Assembly: GCA_000828075.3 (NCBI GenBank)
Contig: JXCB02000002.1
Span: 542,832-606,831 of the forward strand
From: Tolypothrix campylonemoides VB511288
Lineage (GTDB): Bacteria; Cyanobacteriota; Cyanobacteriia; Cyanobacteriales; Nostocaceae
Length of the DNA stretch: 64,000 nt
Direction: 5' to 3'
The position numbers and the translations under genes are program-made. The notes under the pieces were generated by a model. That model saw only the letters and a program-made list of their open reading frames with translations. It had not been told where the DNA came from and searched no databases. How positions within the stretch are numbered: the stretch's first letter is position 1; each line of letters starts with the position of its first letter. Positions 1 to 7,029 of this stretch are shown here, piece after piece.

Positions 1-378
1 CCGTAGGAATCCGCAGGGTCGCCGTATGGGTCTTGGCTGGCGGGGATGACGTTACCATATTGCCCGTAGGAATCCGCAGGGTCGCCGTATGGGTCTTGGC
101 TTGCGGGGATGACGTTGCCATACTGTCCGTAGGAATCCGCAGGGTCGCCGTATGGGTCTTGGCTGGCGGGGATGACGTTGCCATACTGTCCGTAGGAATC
201 CGCAGGGTCGCCGTATGGGTCTTGGCTGGCGGGGATGACGTTGCCATACTGCCCGTAGGAATCAGCAGGGTCGCCGTATGGGTCTTGGCTAGCGGGGATG
301 ACGTTGCCATACTGCCCGTAGGAATCAGCAGGGTCGCCGTATGGGTCTTGGCTGGCGGGGATAGCGTTACTGTAGTAA
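1..378. repeat. 63-bp tandem repeat array
   Basis: Copies start at 1, 64, 127, 190, 253 and 316, followed by a degenerate copy to about 420. Units are nearly identical, with a few substitutions such as CCGCAGG/CAGCAGG. The 63-bp period is exactly 21 codons, so copy-number change keeps the reading frame of the minus-strand gene. The array continues beyond the left edge. Confidence 0.9.
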
Positions 379-491
379 TCCTGATCGGCTGGATCTCCAT
401 ATGGATCTTCACTCGCTGGACGTGGCTGGCGCTCATCGTCGTTCGACCCAACAATAAAATCCTTTGCCTTTCGCAAAAAGTCGTCTACCAT
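1..491 (-). CDS. Repeat-rich hypothetical protein, 3' end outside window
   Basis: The minus strand is open from an ATG at 491 to the window edge (163 complete codons, no stop). The start is preceded by a good ribosome site (AAAGGAGAT). The N-terminus MVDDFLRKAKDFIVGSND is charged. After it comes a tandem array of a 21-residue unit rich in Tyr, Gly, Pro, Asp and Gln (core PYGDPADSYGQYGNVIPASQ), one unit per 63 bp. No membrane segment or known catalytic motif is visible in the part seen. The plus strand is also open across the repeats, but its product is implausible and it lacks the N-terminal context. I do not recognise the family. The composition suggests a low-complexity, possibly disordered acidic protein. 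The C-terminus cannot be judged. Confidence 0.7.
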   Translation of the reverse strand, partial: MVDDFLRKAKDFIVGSNDDERQPRPASEDPYGDPADQDYYSNAIPASQDPYGDPADSYGQYGNVIPASQDPYGDPADSYGQYGNVIPASQDPYGDPADSYGQYGNVIPASQDPYGDPADSYGQYGNVIPASQDPYGDPADSYGQYGNVIPASQDPYGDPADSY

Positions 492-600
492 AACGTATCT
501 CCTTTTTATTTCGGTAGTTAATTGTGCCGTTGTTTTTTTGTCGTTTTAGGTTGCCTTATTGCGTGCGCCTAAGTGCTATGGCGAACAAACGGCTTTTTAT

Positions 601-1101
601 TTAAAATGCGGGGGCTTCTTGTGGAGCGATGTCCGTTAAAGTGCGACCTGTTTGACGCCCGTTATATCCTTGGAAATCCCGGTACTGTTGCGCTTCTGAC
701 TCTGAAACTCGTATTCCTTCGGATGGAGGTGATACCCAGTGGGGGCGACCTTGAGCATCGCGGTAGTAGACACGCCCGTTTTTAGAAAGGTAGTACTTGC
801 CCTGCGCTCCCTCTTTTTGGGCATTCTTTCGTTGGTTGTAGAGGTAGTAAAGAGCAGCGGCTCCCACCAAGGTTATTCCTATTTTTTGCCCCGTTGATAA
901 TCCCCTCTTAGCTTCTTGTGGTTGGTTGGCGGGAGTTGGATTATTCACATTTCTGGCAACGGTATCGTTAACCGGTGGCGGTGGCGCAGCAGTTCGGGAA
1001 CCTCCACCGCAACCACTCAGTATCGGTACTGTTAGTAATGCCGAAAGAAAGATAGCCACTGGAAGCGGGGCTTTTTTACGCTTTGGGGATATCGTCATCA
1101 T
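601..1101 (-). CDS. Hypothetical lipoprotein
   Basis: 166 residues. A charged start (MMTISPKRKK) is followed by a hydrophobic signal segment and a lipobox ILSGC with the lipidated Cys at residue 31, so the protein is probably exported and membrane anchored. A Pro/Asn-rich linker (about 35-65) leads to a second hydrophobic stretch near 73-88 (IGITLVGAAALYYLYN). A polar C-terminal part has a repeated Tyr-containing pattern (KYYLSKNGRVYYRDAQG), which may be a small beta domain. The start is supported by GAGGAAAC upstream. I do not recognise a named family or function. It stands about 110 bp upstream of the repeat-protein gene on the same strand, so co-transcription is possible. Confidence 0.75.
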   Translation of the reverse strand: MMTISPKRKKAPLPVAIFLSALLTVPILSGCGGGSRTAAPPPPVNDTVARNVNNPTPANQPQEAKRGLSTGQKIGITLVGAAALYYLYNQRKNAQKEGAQGKYYLSKNGRVYYRDAQGRPHWVSPPSEGIRVSESEAQQYRDFQGYNGRQTGRTLTDIAPQEAPAF

Positions 1102-1766
1102 TATGTTTCCTCATCACCCTGCATTTGCTAAATGCGTGCTGTTACAACAAACAACCGTGAAGGAATTTCTGTAATTTCAAGGTAGGACAGAAAGAACACT
1201 AGCCGCTTTTTGACAACAGCACAAATAAACCATTTGATTGCAATCATGATGCAATTTCTCAAGTTCTCCATCCCGCCTTTGAGGGAATCTGCATTCATCC
1301 TCAGGAAATATGCGTTAAATATATAACTAATCCTCTAAATATTATTACTTAAAATTGTTGGCATTTAGATGCAGTACGATGTTGACCCCACCCCTTACCC
1401 CTCCTCCGCAGTCGCCTCAACGGGGGGAACCCCCGCACGGCGCTGCTCCCCGCAAGCGAGGAGGGGAGAAATACTCGTCTGGATCTTGCTAAGAAGGGCT
1501 TGGGGGGTGAGGCTGCTGTCATATTTGAGCAAAGTGAAAACCGCTATAAAAAAGTTATTTAGAGGGCTATCTATCTACTTTATTTATAAATAATTTAGAA
1601 GATTAAAGTTACAACCGAGACATTCATAAATCAGTGTTGAGTTTTTGTGGAGATACATTTAAGTAAATTTTAGCCAAAAAGAAATATACGGTTTTTTTAA
1701 GTACAAATACATAAATACAGTGTTTAACTAAAAACTATACTAGTTGTAGCAAATAGAACTATTAAT
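1102..1766. other. AT-rich intergenic region with one dispersed repeat
   Basis: No convincing coding sequence was found. The short open frame at 1369-1593 is made largely of repeat sequence and was rejected. The notable content is the G/C-rich repeat at 1409-1445, listed separately. Confidence 0.6.
1409..1445. repeat. 37-bp dispersed repeat, intergenic copy
   Basis: It begins CAGTCGCCTCAACGGGG, contains the hairpin GGGGGAACCCCC, and ends GCACGGCGCTG. An identical 37-bp copy sits inside the radical SAM gene at 45928-45964. Here the repeat is flanked by C/T-rich sequence (CCCCACCCCTTACCCCTCC). Confidence 0.85.
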
Positions 1767-1844
1767 ATGCCGTCCAAAAATTTACAAGGTATCGAAACTC
1801 AAGCGAAAACTCGTCTTCTCACATCTTGCACCAAGAAAATTTGA
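1767..1844 (+). pseudogene. 5' fragment of split winged-helix-like gene
   Basis: ATG at 1767 encodes MPSKNLQGIETQAKTRL, then runs into the mobile element at 1819-1972 and stops at 1842. Removing 1820-1979 (the element plus one copy of the 7-bp duplication GTCTTCT) joins this fragment in frame to the open frame that continues from 1980. The product would then read ...KTRLLLALWDLGGAK. This is the likely original N-terminus of the gene annotated at 1960-2592. Confidence 0.65.
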
Positions 1845-1972
1845 TGGTACTTCGTTACTCAGTATGAAACCAAAAGTCCTTTATATAGCGAGAAAAGCCA
1901 ATAAAAATAATGTAGCTTTATTGCACATATTTTTGGTTTGTACGGTTTTCTACGGATAGGTGCAAGATGTGA
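1819..1972. mobile_element. MITE-like element, 154 bp, with target duplication
   Basis: The ends are a perfect 14-bp inverted repeat: TCACATCTTGCACC on the left and GGTGCAAGATGTGA on the right. The same bases GTCTTC(T) flank both sides (1813-1819 and 1973-1979), as expected of a 6-7 bp target-site duplication. The interior is AT-rich and encodes no transposase, so movement would need a transposase elsewhere. Insertion split the gene and brought in a replacement GTG start (1960) within its right end. Confidence 0.75.
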
Positions 1973-2592
1973 GTCTTCTTCTGGCTTTGTGGGATTTGGG
2001 AGGAGCAAAGCAGGAAGTGAAGAAAGGTGAACTGACGAAGCGAATTGTTACCAAAAGCAAGAAGGTATCAGATTATCAGGGCATCTTTAAGGAATTGGAG
2101 GAAAAAGGAGCGATCGCCATTTCCAAACAAGGCTACTCTCTAGTATCTCCTGTGGGTTTAGAGGTACTCGCTGAAGCTTTGAAAAGTTCGGATTTCAGGT
2201 TTGAAGGGGCTATTGTCGGTACTTGGACGGCGAATGCATTGCTCAAGTGGATTGGTGAAATCAATGGTGCGGTAGCTGTAACTGCATCAACGAATGGGGT
2301 GAAGAGTGGGATTAAATCTTACGACGAGTTTAAAGAAGTGGTGTTGGAAGTTTACGACCAGCTTAACCGCGACTATAACCTGAATGATTTGGTGCCGATT
2401 TATCGGATTAGAAGGGAAGTGGGCGATCGCCTCAGTCGTGATCATTTCAACAACTGGCTGCTGGAAATGCAGGAGAAGGACATTTTGCAGCTAATCGCCG
2501 GAGAAATACCAGACATGACATCTGATAAACGTGAAGACTCAATCACCATACCAGAAGCAGGATTACGCTCTTACGCCAAGCGCTTAAGTTAA
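1960..2592 (+). CDS. Winged-helix-like protein of nuclease cassette, N-terminus displaced
   Basis: 210 residues from a GTG that directly follows an in-frame TAG and lies inside the right end of the inserted element. The native N-terminus is probably encoded at 1767-1819. Residues 1-75 are helical with a pattern resembling a winged helix (LTKRIV..., IFKELEEKGAIAI, GYSLVSPVGLEVLAEAL). The C-terminal part is a second helical domain containing YDQLNRDYNLNDLVPIYRIRREVGDRLSRDHFNNWLLEMQ, i.e. another possible wHTH unit. It may be a DNA-binding or adaptor subunit for the ATPase gene 51 bp downstream. No ribosome site is evident before the GTG, so expression is doubtful. The family is not recognised, and function is inferred from context. 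Confidence 0.6.
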   Translation: MQDVSLLLALWDLGGAKQEVKKGELTKRIVTKSKKVSDYQGIFKELEEKGAIAISKQGYSLVSPVGLEVLAEALKSSDFRFEGAIVGTWTANALLKWIGEINGAVAVTASTNGVKSGIKSYDEFKEVVLEVYDQLNRDYNLNDLVPIYRIRREVGDRLSRDHFNNWLLEMQEKDILQLIAGEIPDMTSDKREDSITIPEAGLRSYAKRLS

Positions 2593-2643
2593 TCAGATTG
2601 CCTCGAAACCCCTTGTAGATCCTCACACTAAGCGCAAATCACT

Positions 2644-3483
2644 ATGGAAAATTCCCTTGTCTCTCCAACACAAGCCCTTAACGCTGCCATCCAAAGTCAG
2701 AATCCATTTATTAACGCTGGTATTGTCAAAGAACCAGATTTCTGGAGAAAGAAATTCACTGATGTGCCTACTCTTAATGCTCACGCTTCTGATGCAGTTT
2801 TTCAGGCAATTGATCTCGTGCGATCAAGTCAATCTACTCAAGACAAAGTGACTTCAATTGCCATAACTGCACAGCCAGGAGTCGGTAAAACCCATCTTCT
2901 GAGTCGTATTCGCCATCGACTCGAACGCGAAGGCAGTGCTTTATTTGTCTATGCAGGCGTCAATAACTACACAGACTTAAATCTGGTTAAATACCAATTC
3001 CAGCAAACCTTAGCAGATAGTCTCAGCAAAACTGGTAGTCAAGAGGTCATGCAGTGGCAGGAAGTAGCAGCAGCTATGGCAAACGAAGGCTTCAAAACCA
3101 TCAATTCCAATGCTCCAACTCTTTCCCCACAGGAACTGATTGATCGATTTGACAAAGTATCTGCAAGTTGGTCAGCTAAAAACAAGAGTTTGATGGACAC
3201 GCTTACCAAGCAAGTTATCAAAACAAAACCAAATGTCGATCCCTATATTGTCCGAGCTATTTTGTGGACGCTTTCAGAAACTCAGGCATCTTTTGCGATC
3301 AGATGGTTGTCTGGCGAGGAGCTAGCTCAATCTCATGCTGAGGCTCTAGGATTACCCAACTCTAGCAAAACCACTCAAGAAAGAGAAGCTGAAGCCCTTA
3401 ACAATGTTCAACAAATATTGAATTTGGTGAGTTTCTATAACCCAGTCAAAGTCGTCTGTTTGTGCCTTTACCTAATTCTCTGA
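2644..3483 (+). pseudogene. Truncated AAA/ORC-like P-loop ATPase
   Basis: 279 residues remain. A Walker A loop PGVGKTH lies at residues 78-84, within SIAITAQPGVGKTHLLSR, followed by a strand-like LFVYAGVN. The protein then continues helically to NLVSFYNPV near 267, exactly where a hydrophobic strand ending in the Walker B acidic pair would be expected. Instead it reads VKVVCLCLYLIL and stops. Walker B, sensors and the C-terminal region are therefore missing, and ATP hydrolysis is unlikely. The next gene starts in another frame 22 bp before this stop. The layout suggests a deletion that fused the front of an ATPase gene to the back of the nuclease gene. The first 260 residues look intact and in normal codon use. 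Confidence 0.6.
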
Positions 3484-4493
3484 CTGTTTCTCAAACAAAC
3501 CCCGTGTTAAGCGATCGCCTCTTTACCATCCGCAAACACCAACTAGAAACACGTCAACCGCCACTGCACCCAGAATTGGAAGAATTACAGAGTGCTTTAG
3601 CCTCCCTTACCATCACCAACCCAGCGGCTAAACAATTAGATCAGGATATCAAAGCATTTTTAGGTTGGACTACAGAGGAACTTATCCAGCAACCAGATGC
3701 AGATTTAGCTTGGATAAACAACATTGCAGTGTTAGGCGATCGCAGCAAAGAACAAGATCAGGGCAAAAGCAACTATCAAGCAGGAACAGACTTTGAAAAC
3801 ATCGCACGTCGCAGCCTTGAGTTTTTAGGATTTAAGCTTGAGGAAGCCTATAAAGGGGGTGCAGGCGGCTTAGATTTATTTTGTTCAAAACCGTATTCCT
3901 TAGTTAGCGAATGTAAGGCAGGTAAAAGTATTCCTGATCGTACAGTTGAGGAATTAGACAGGATTGGCAAGAGACATCTTAAAGAAAATTATATGAACGC
4001 TGTTCGGTTGATTATTGGTCCTGGTAAACCGACTAAACAACTTCAAGCATCAGCTGCAATATCTAAAATCAGTATTATCAATGTTATGACTTTACAGAAG
4101 TTAGTTGAACTACAAGCAAAATATGCTGGTTCTGTTGACCTAATTGAATTAAAAAAATATCTTGCTCCTGGGCAGATTGACTACAAGATTGATGAGTATA
4201 TTGAAAAAGTTAAAAAACAAATCCAGTTGCGATCGCAAATCGTCCAAGCAGTCCAACAACTCTTTAATCAAGATAACGAAAGCTTAGTAACTACCAGTCA
4301 AAGTTTCACAGTAACAGAAATTCGCGCTCATTATAATGCCACTCAAAATCCCAAACTGACTGATGAAGCAGTTCACGATTTAGTGATTGAACTTTCCTCA
4401 CCATTAACAGGATATTTGGGAAGAATCAAGGGGAGTGATTGGAAGAGCGATCGCTTTTACTTCCTACGCGACTTACCAACTCCTCAAATTTAG
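3462..4493 (+). CDS. PD-(D/E)XK-type nuclease protein, probably N-terminally truncated (DUF1802-like)
   Basis: 343 residues from a GTG. The frame remains open only 21 bp further upstream, to a TAA at 3438. Residues 104-165 hold a restriction-endonuclease-like core: E112, D138 in KGGAGGLDLF, and E150/K152 in SECKAGK, matching the order E...D...(D/E)XK. The first 70 residues (LPNSLTVSQ, HPELEELQSALASLTITNPAA) recall the middle of cyanobacterial DUF1802 proteins, which I name from memory. That would mean the N-terminal half was lost in the deletion that also removed the ATPase tail. The C-terminal ~130 residues are helical and may be a winged helix. The intact system may have been an ATP-dependent defence nuclease. 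The catalytic residues present suggest the core could still fold. Confidence 0.6.
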   Translation: MPLPNSLTVSQTNPVLSDRLFTIRKHQLETRQPPLHPELEELQSALASLTITNPAAKQLDQDIKAFLGWTTEELIQQPDADLAWINNIAVLGDRSKEQDQGKSNYQAGTDFENIARRSLEFLGFKLEEAYKGGAGGLDLFCSKPYSLVSECKAGKSIPDRTVEELDRIGKRHLKENYMNAVRLIIGPGKPTKQLQASAAISKISIINVMTLQKLVELQAKYAGSVDLIELKKYLAPGQIDYKIDEYIEKVKKQIQLRSQIVQAVQQLFNQDNESLVTTSQSFTVTEIRAHYNATQNPKLTDEAVHDLVIELSSPLTGYLGRIKGSDWKSDRFYFLRDLPTPQI

Positions 4494-4553
4494 CCCTCTC
4501 TCTTACCTCTGCGTCTTCTGCGTTCTCTGCGGTTCTTTTCACAGCAGATACAT

Positions 4554-4916
4554 TCATCCCAAAGTCAATATTCCAGCTTTATAATTCACTGTTAACGGGA
4601 GAATCTTTAACCACTCTGAACCCAGCAATACTTCTCTAATTTCATCCCCTGCAAAAACAGGAATTTCATACTCCTGTCCGTCTAACAGCACCTTACCTAA
4701 ATATCTTTCAAACATGATTTCTCCCTGTGCTGTTCGTAGAGGTTCATCACCAATGTAACCCCAGTCAAGAGCATCTAAGTCTTGTTTGTTAATAGCCATA
4801 AAGCCTGTGAAACCAGTATCTAACATGACGTCCACAGGCAGATTTAACCCATCAGCAGTAATCAATTCAATTTCAAAGAATAGCTGTCCCTTACTACCAA
4901 ACGTACCCTGCATCAT
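4554..4916 (-). CDS. Retropepsin-like aspartic protease family protein
   Basis: 120 residues, the length of a single retroviral-type aspartic protease domain. The catalytic motif MLDTGFTGFM has its Asp at residue 33, followed by the typical flap and second hydrophobic-Gly element (VLLGSEWLKILPLTVNYKAG) near the end. Enzymes of this fold act as dimers. There is no signal peptide, so it is probably cytoplasmic. Its ATG overlaps the stop of the upstream gene by 4 bp (ATGA), showing translational coupling. A second ATG follows immediately. Such short proteins are common in cyanobacteria, but their substrate is unknown to me. The partner may be a substrate or a control subunit. Confidence 0.8.
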   Translation of the reverse strand: MMQGTFGSKGQLFFEIELITADGLNLPVDVMLDTGFTGFMAINKQDLDALDWGYIGDEPLRTAQGEIMFERYLGKVLLDGQEYEIPVFAGDEIREVLLGSEWLKILPLTVNYKAGILTLG

Positions 4917-5233
4917 ATTGTGCCAGTGGCTCCAATTTCATTCAAACAAAAAACGCAGTGTACAGCATTTGGGTACTTCTCAAGGGCTTTTTTATGAGCA
5001 ACTTCTTTATCTTCATCAATGAAATAATCACCGCTATCTGGCTCAATGGCAATATACCAGCCATAATGTTGATGTATCAGTTCGGGACGCACTCGTTCAA
5101 AAATTGCCCGACACCGTTGATGAAATGCTTCTCTTTCTAATTTGCGCCTAGCTAGTTCTTCTGGAGATAATGTGCGTTCTGGAAATATTCTTCCTCGACG
5201 ACGTGCTGGTTTTTGTGATGTTGATTCAGTCAT
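4913..5233 (-). CDS. Conserved hypothetical protein coupled to the retropepsin gene
   Basis: 106 residues. The N-terminus is highly basic and low in complexity (KPARRRGRIFPERTLSPEELARRKLEREAFHQRCRAIFE), probably a helix. A C-terminal alpha/beta stretch follows (HYGWYIAIEPDSGDYFIDEDKEVAHKKALEKYPNAV). The YIAIEPDSGDYFID...A...A pattern resembles small DUF5678-type proteins, though this is only a resemblance. A four-base overlap links it to the protease gene downstream, so the two are surely co-translated. The promoter should lie in the AT-rich stretch above 5234. No catalytic motif is visible. Confidence 0.7.
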   Translation of the reverse strand: MTESTSQKPARRRGRIFPERTLSPEELARRKLEREAFHQRCRAIFERVRPELIHQHYGWYIAIEPDSGDYFIDEDKEVAHKKALEKYPNAVHCVFCLNEIGATGTI

Positions 5234-5576
5234 ATTAACATCCTTTTTTATTGATTATATATCTAAATTATACTACTAGTTATACATTTTTTTATTTATA
5301 ATGATTGTTTTTGAATTTTTGTAATATAAAAAATGGGTAATTTTGAAGCTTTTAATATTCTTCTTATTTTCGTATTCTTTGTGCCTTATCTGCTCGTTTT
5401 AAAATATAGCAATCCTATTTGATTATTGAAAAACCATTGGCTCAGATTCCTGACTTTTTTAAGAAGTCGGGAATCTTGTTGTTCACGAATAATTTAGGAT
5501 TGCTATAGTATGTATCTACCTCAAGTTCCTAATTATAAGCGAAAATATTCTTGTAGCCGAAACACTTCCACAAACT
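5234..5576. other. Intergenic region containing a small palindromic element
   Basis: AT-rich divergent region between the protease pair (minus) and the Uma2 gene (plus). It contains the 103-bp inverted-repeat element at 5405-5507. No gene was seen. Confidence 0.6.
5405..5507. mobile_element. Small MITE-like palindromic element, copy A
   Basis: The ends form a perfect 13-bp inverted repeat (TATAGCAATCCTA and TAGGATTGCTATA). Inside is a second hairpin at 5445-5475, GATTCCTGACTT...AAGAAGTCGGGAATC. A 104-bp relative with the same left 28 bases (4 mismatches) and similar right end lies at 16343-16446. TA dinucleotides at both ends would suit a TA-targeting transposase, but that is inference. Confidence 0.65.
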
Positions 5577-6167
5577 ATGCAAACCTATCAAGAACAGCAA
5601 CACTATTCCCCAGAAGAGTATTTACAACTCGAAGAAACCGCAGAGTACAAAAGTGAGTATATTGATGGTCTAATAATCCCTATGGCAGGTGGAACGATAA
5701 ATCATAACCGGATAGCAGGTAACTTTTATGCTGCATTGAATTTTGCTTTTAAGCAGCAAGATTATGAAGTTTTTATGGGTGATGTGCGTTTGTGGATACC
5801 GCAGCAGCGAATCTACACGTACCCAGACGTGATGGTCATAGCTGGTGAACCAATATATTGGGAGAACCGCACTGATACTATTACTAACCCTATAGTGATT
5901 ATTGAGGTTTTGTCAGAATCAACCGCAGGTTATGATCGAGAGGGAAAATTTCAGGCTTATAGGACAATTCCCTCGTTTGCTGAGTATGTTTTGATTGACC
6001 AAACTCGAATATATATTGAGCAATATTCTAAAACGGCAAAGAAGCGATGGTCGCTTTGTGAATACGACGAAGAAGATGAAAGTATAACTCTCATTTCAAT
6101 ACCGTTTCAAATTTCTTTGGCAGATGTGTACAACAAGGTGAAATTTGCAGAGACACAAAAAAATTAG
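5577..6167 (+). CDS. Uma2 family putative restriction endonuclease (DUF820)
   Basis: 196 residues, full length for the family. It has the characteristic N-terminus (YSPEEYLQLEETAEYKSEYIDG) and the nuclease-fold core: D84 in YTYPDVMVIAG and E110 in NPIVIIEVLSEST, followed by K124 in GYDREGKFQAYRTI and the closing VLIDQ motif. Proteins of this family are highly multiplied in cyanobacteria and belong to the PD-(D/E)XK superfamily. Their biological role is not established. The gene is monocistronic. This copy is intact, unlike the second copy broken by the TnpB element at 8777-10644. Confidence 0.88.
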   Translation: MQTYQEQQHYSPEEYLQLEETAEYKSEYIDGLIIPMAGGTINHNRIAGNFYAALNFAFKQQDYEVFMGDVRLWIPQQRIYTYPDVMVIAGEPIYWENRTDTITNPIVIIEVLSESTAGYDREGKFQAYRTIPSFAEYVLIDQTRIYIEQYSKTAKKRWSLCEYDEEDESITLISIPFQISLADVYNKVKFAETQKN

Positions 6168-6442
6168 GGCGGGCTACTCACCCACCCTTGACTGGAACAA
6201 TTCAAAATTCAAAATTCAAAATTCAAAATCAAGAAATAGATAATTTTGAATTAATTAATTGAGGGTACAAGCCCCTGATTTTAATTATGTAAAAAAAGAA
6301 AGTGCTCAGCACCATTATTCAAGCCCCAAATTTCGGTTATGGGGTCTTTAATGCGTGAATTTTGAATTGATAATTTTGTTCGCGCAGCGTGCCCCTAGGG
6401 CATATGTTTGAGAAGCGAGTGACGCAACTTAACCTAAACAGT

Positions 6443-6928
6443 TTAAACTGCAGTCGCCCCATAATTCTTGATTTGATTTGTTACTTCCAAATTCTTTAAC
6501 GCCGCTGCTGCTGCTTCTAAGTCATAAGGAAATGGTCGCTTATGAGGAATATAATCCTGGGCTTGAGGTGGTTTGTGACGCAACACTGCATTCACTAAAA
6601 CACATGGTTCTGAACTTAAATTAATTGCCCCGTGCAAAACTCCTGGCGGAATTATCACTAGCTGAGGACGGTCTTCACTTAAAGGAATATACTCATATTG
6701 CTTATTGAGCAAAGTGACAATGACAAACCGTCCCTTAACAACTAGTAGTTGGTCTGTGTGCGTTTTGTGAACAAATAAATCATCTACTGTATTGGGCGGA
6801 ACCTGTACCAGCATTGTTTCATCACTGGCTTGGGCGGTAAAGAAGTCAATCATTCCCCCTTTACTCGACTCCAGCGTACGGATTTGAATTCCCCTGAATT
6901 TACTCATATTAGTGTTGTAAAAGAGCAT
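6443..6928 (-). CDS. Cupin protein, dTDP-4-dehydrorhamnose 3,5-epimerase-like
   Basis: 161 residues forming one beta-barrel domain. Recognisable elements are VHKTHTDQLLVVKGRFVIV and LVIIPPGVLHGAINLS, the two conserved cupin motifs with His residues. The fold resembles sugar epimerases such as RmlC, but active-site assignment is not possible from sequence alone, so the epimerase label is tentative. The start may instead be the internal ATG at 6907 (MSKFRGIQIRTLES). It lies downstream of pgi on the same strand with a divergent, AT-rich spacer. Confidence 0.7.
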   Translation of the reverse strand: MLFYNTNMSKFRGIQIRTLESSKGGMIDFFTAQASDETMLVQVPPNTVDDLFVHKTHTDQLLVVKGRFVIVTLLNKQYEYIPLSEDRPQLVIIPPGVLHGAINLSSEPCVLVNAVLRHKPPQAQDYIPHKRPFPYDLEAAAAALKNLEVTNQIKNYGATAV

Positions 6929-7029
6929 CGTAAAATTGAAGCTTTGTTTTCAATCTTAGATGCTCTGTCACAAAAAATTGTTGCATGGGCAACAAAATTG
7001 CCCAAAATGTGATATTGAAGCTACATCAA

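Noticed and set aside
33-521. Plus-strand open frame across the 63-bp repeats
   Set aside because: It is open only because the repeat period is a multiple of three. The minus strand has a better start, a ribosome site and a sensible N-terminus.
1369-1593. Plus-strand open frame with dispersed repeat
   Set aside because: It starts in a repeat and has low-complexity, arginine- and proline-rich composition.
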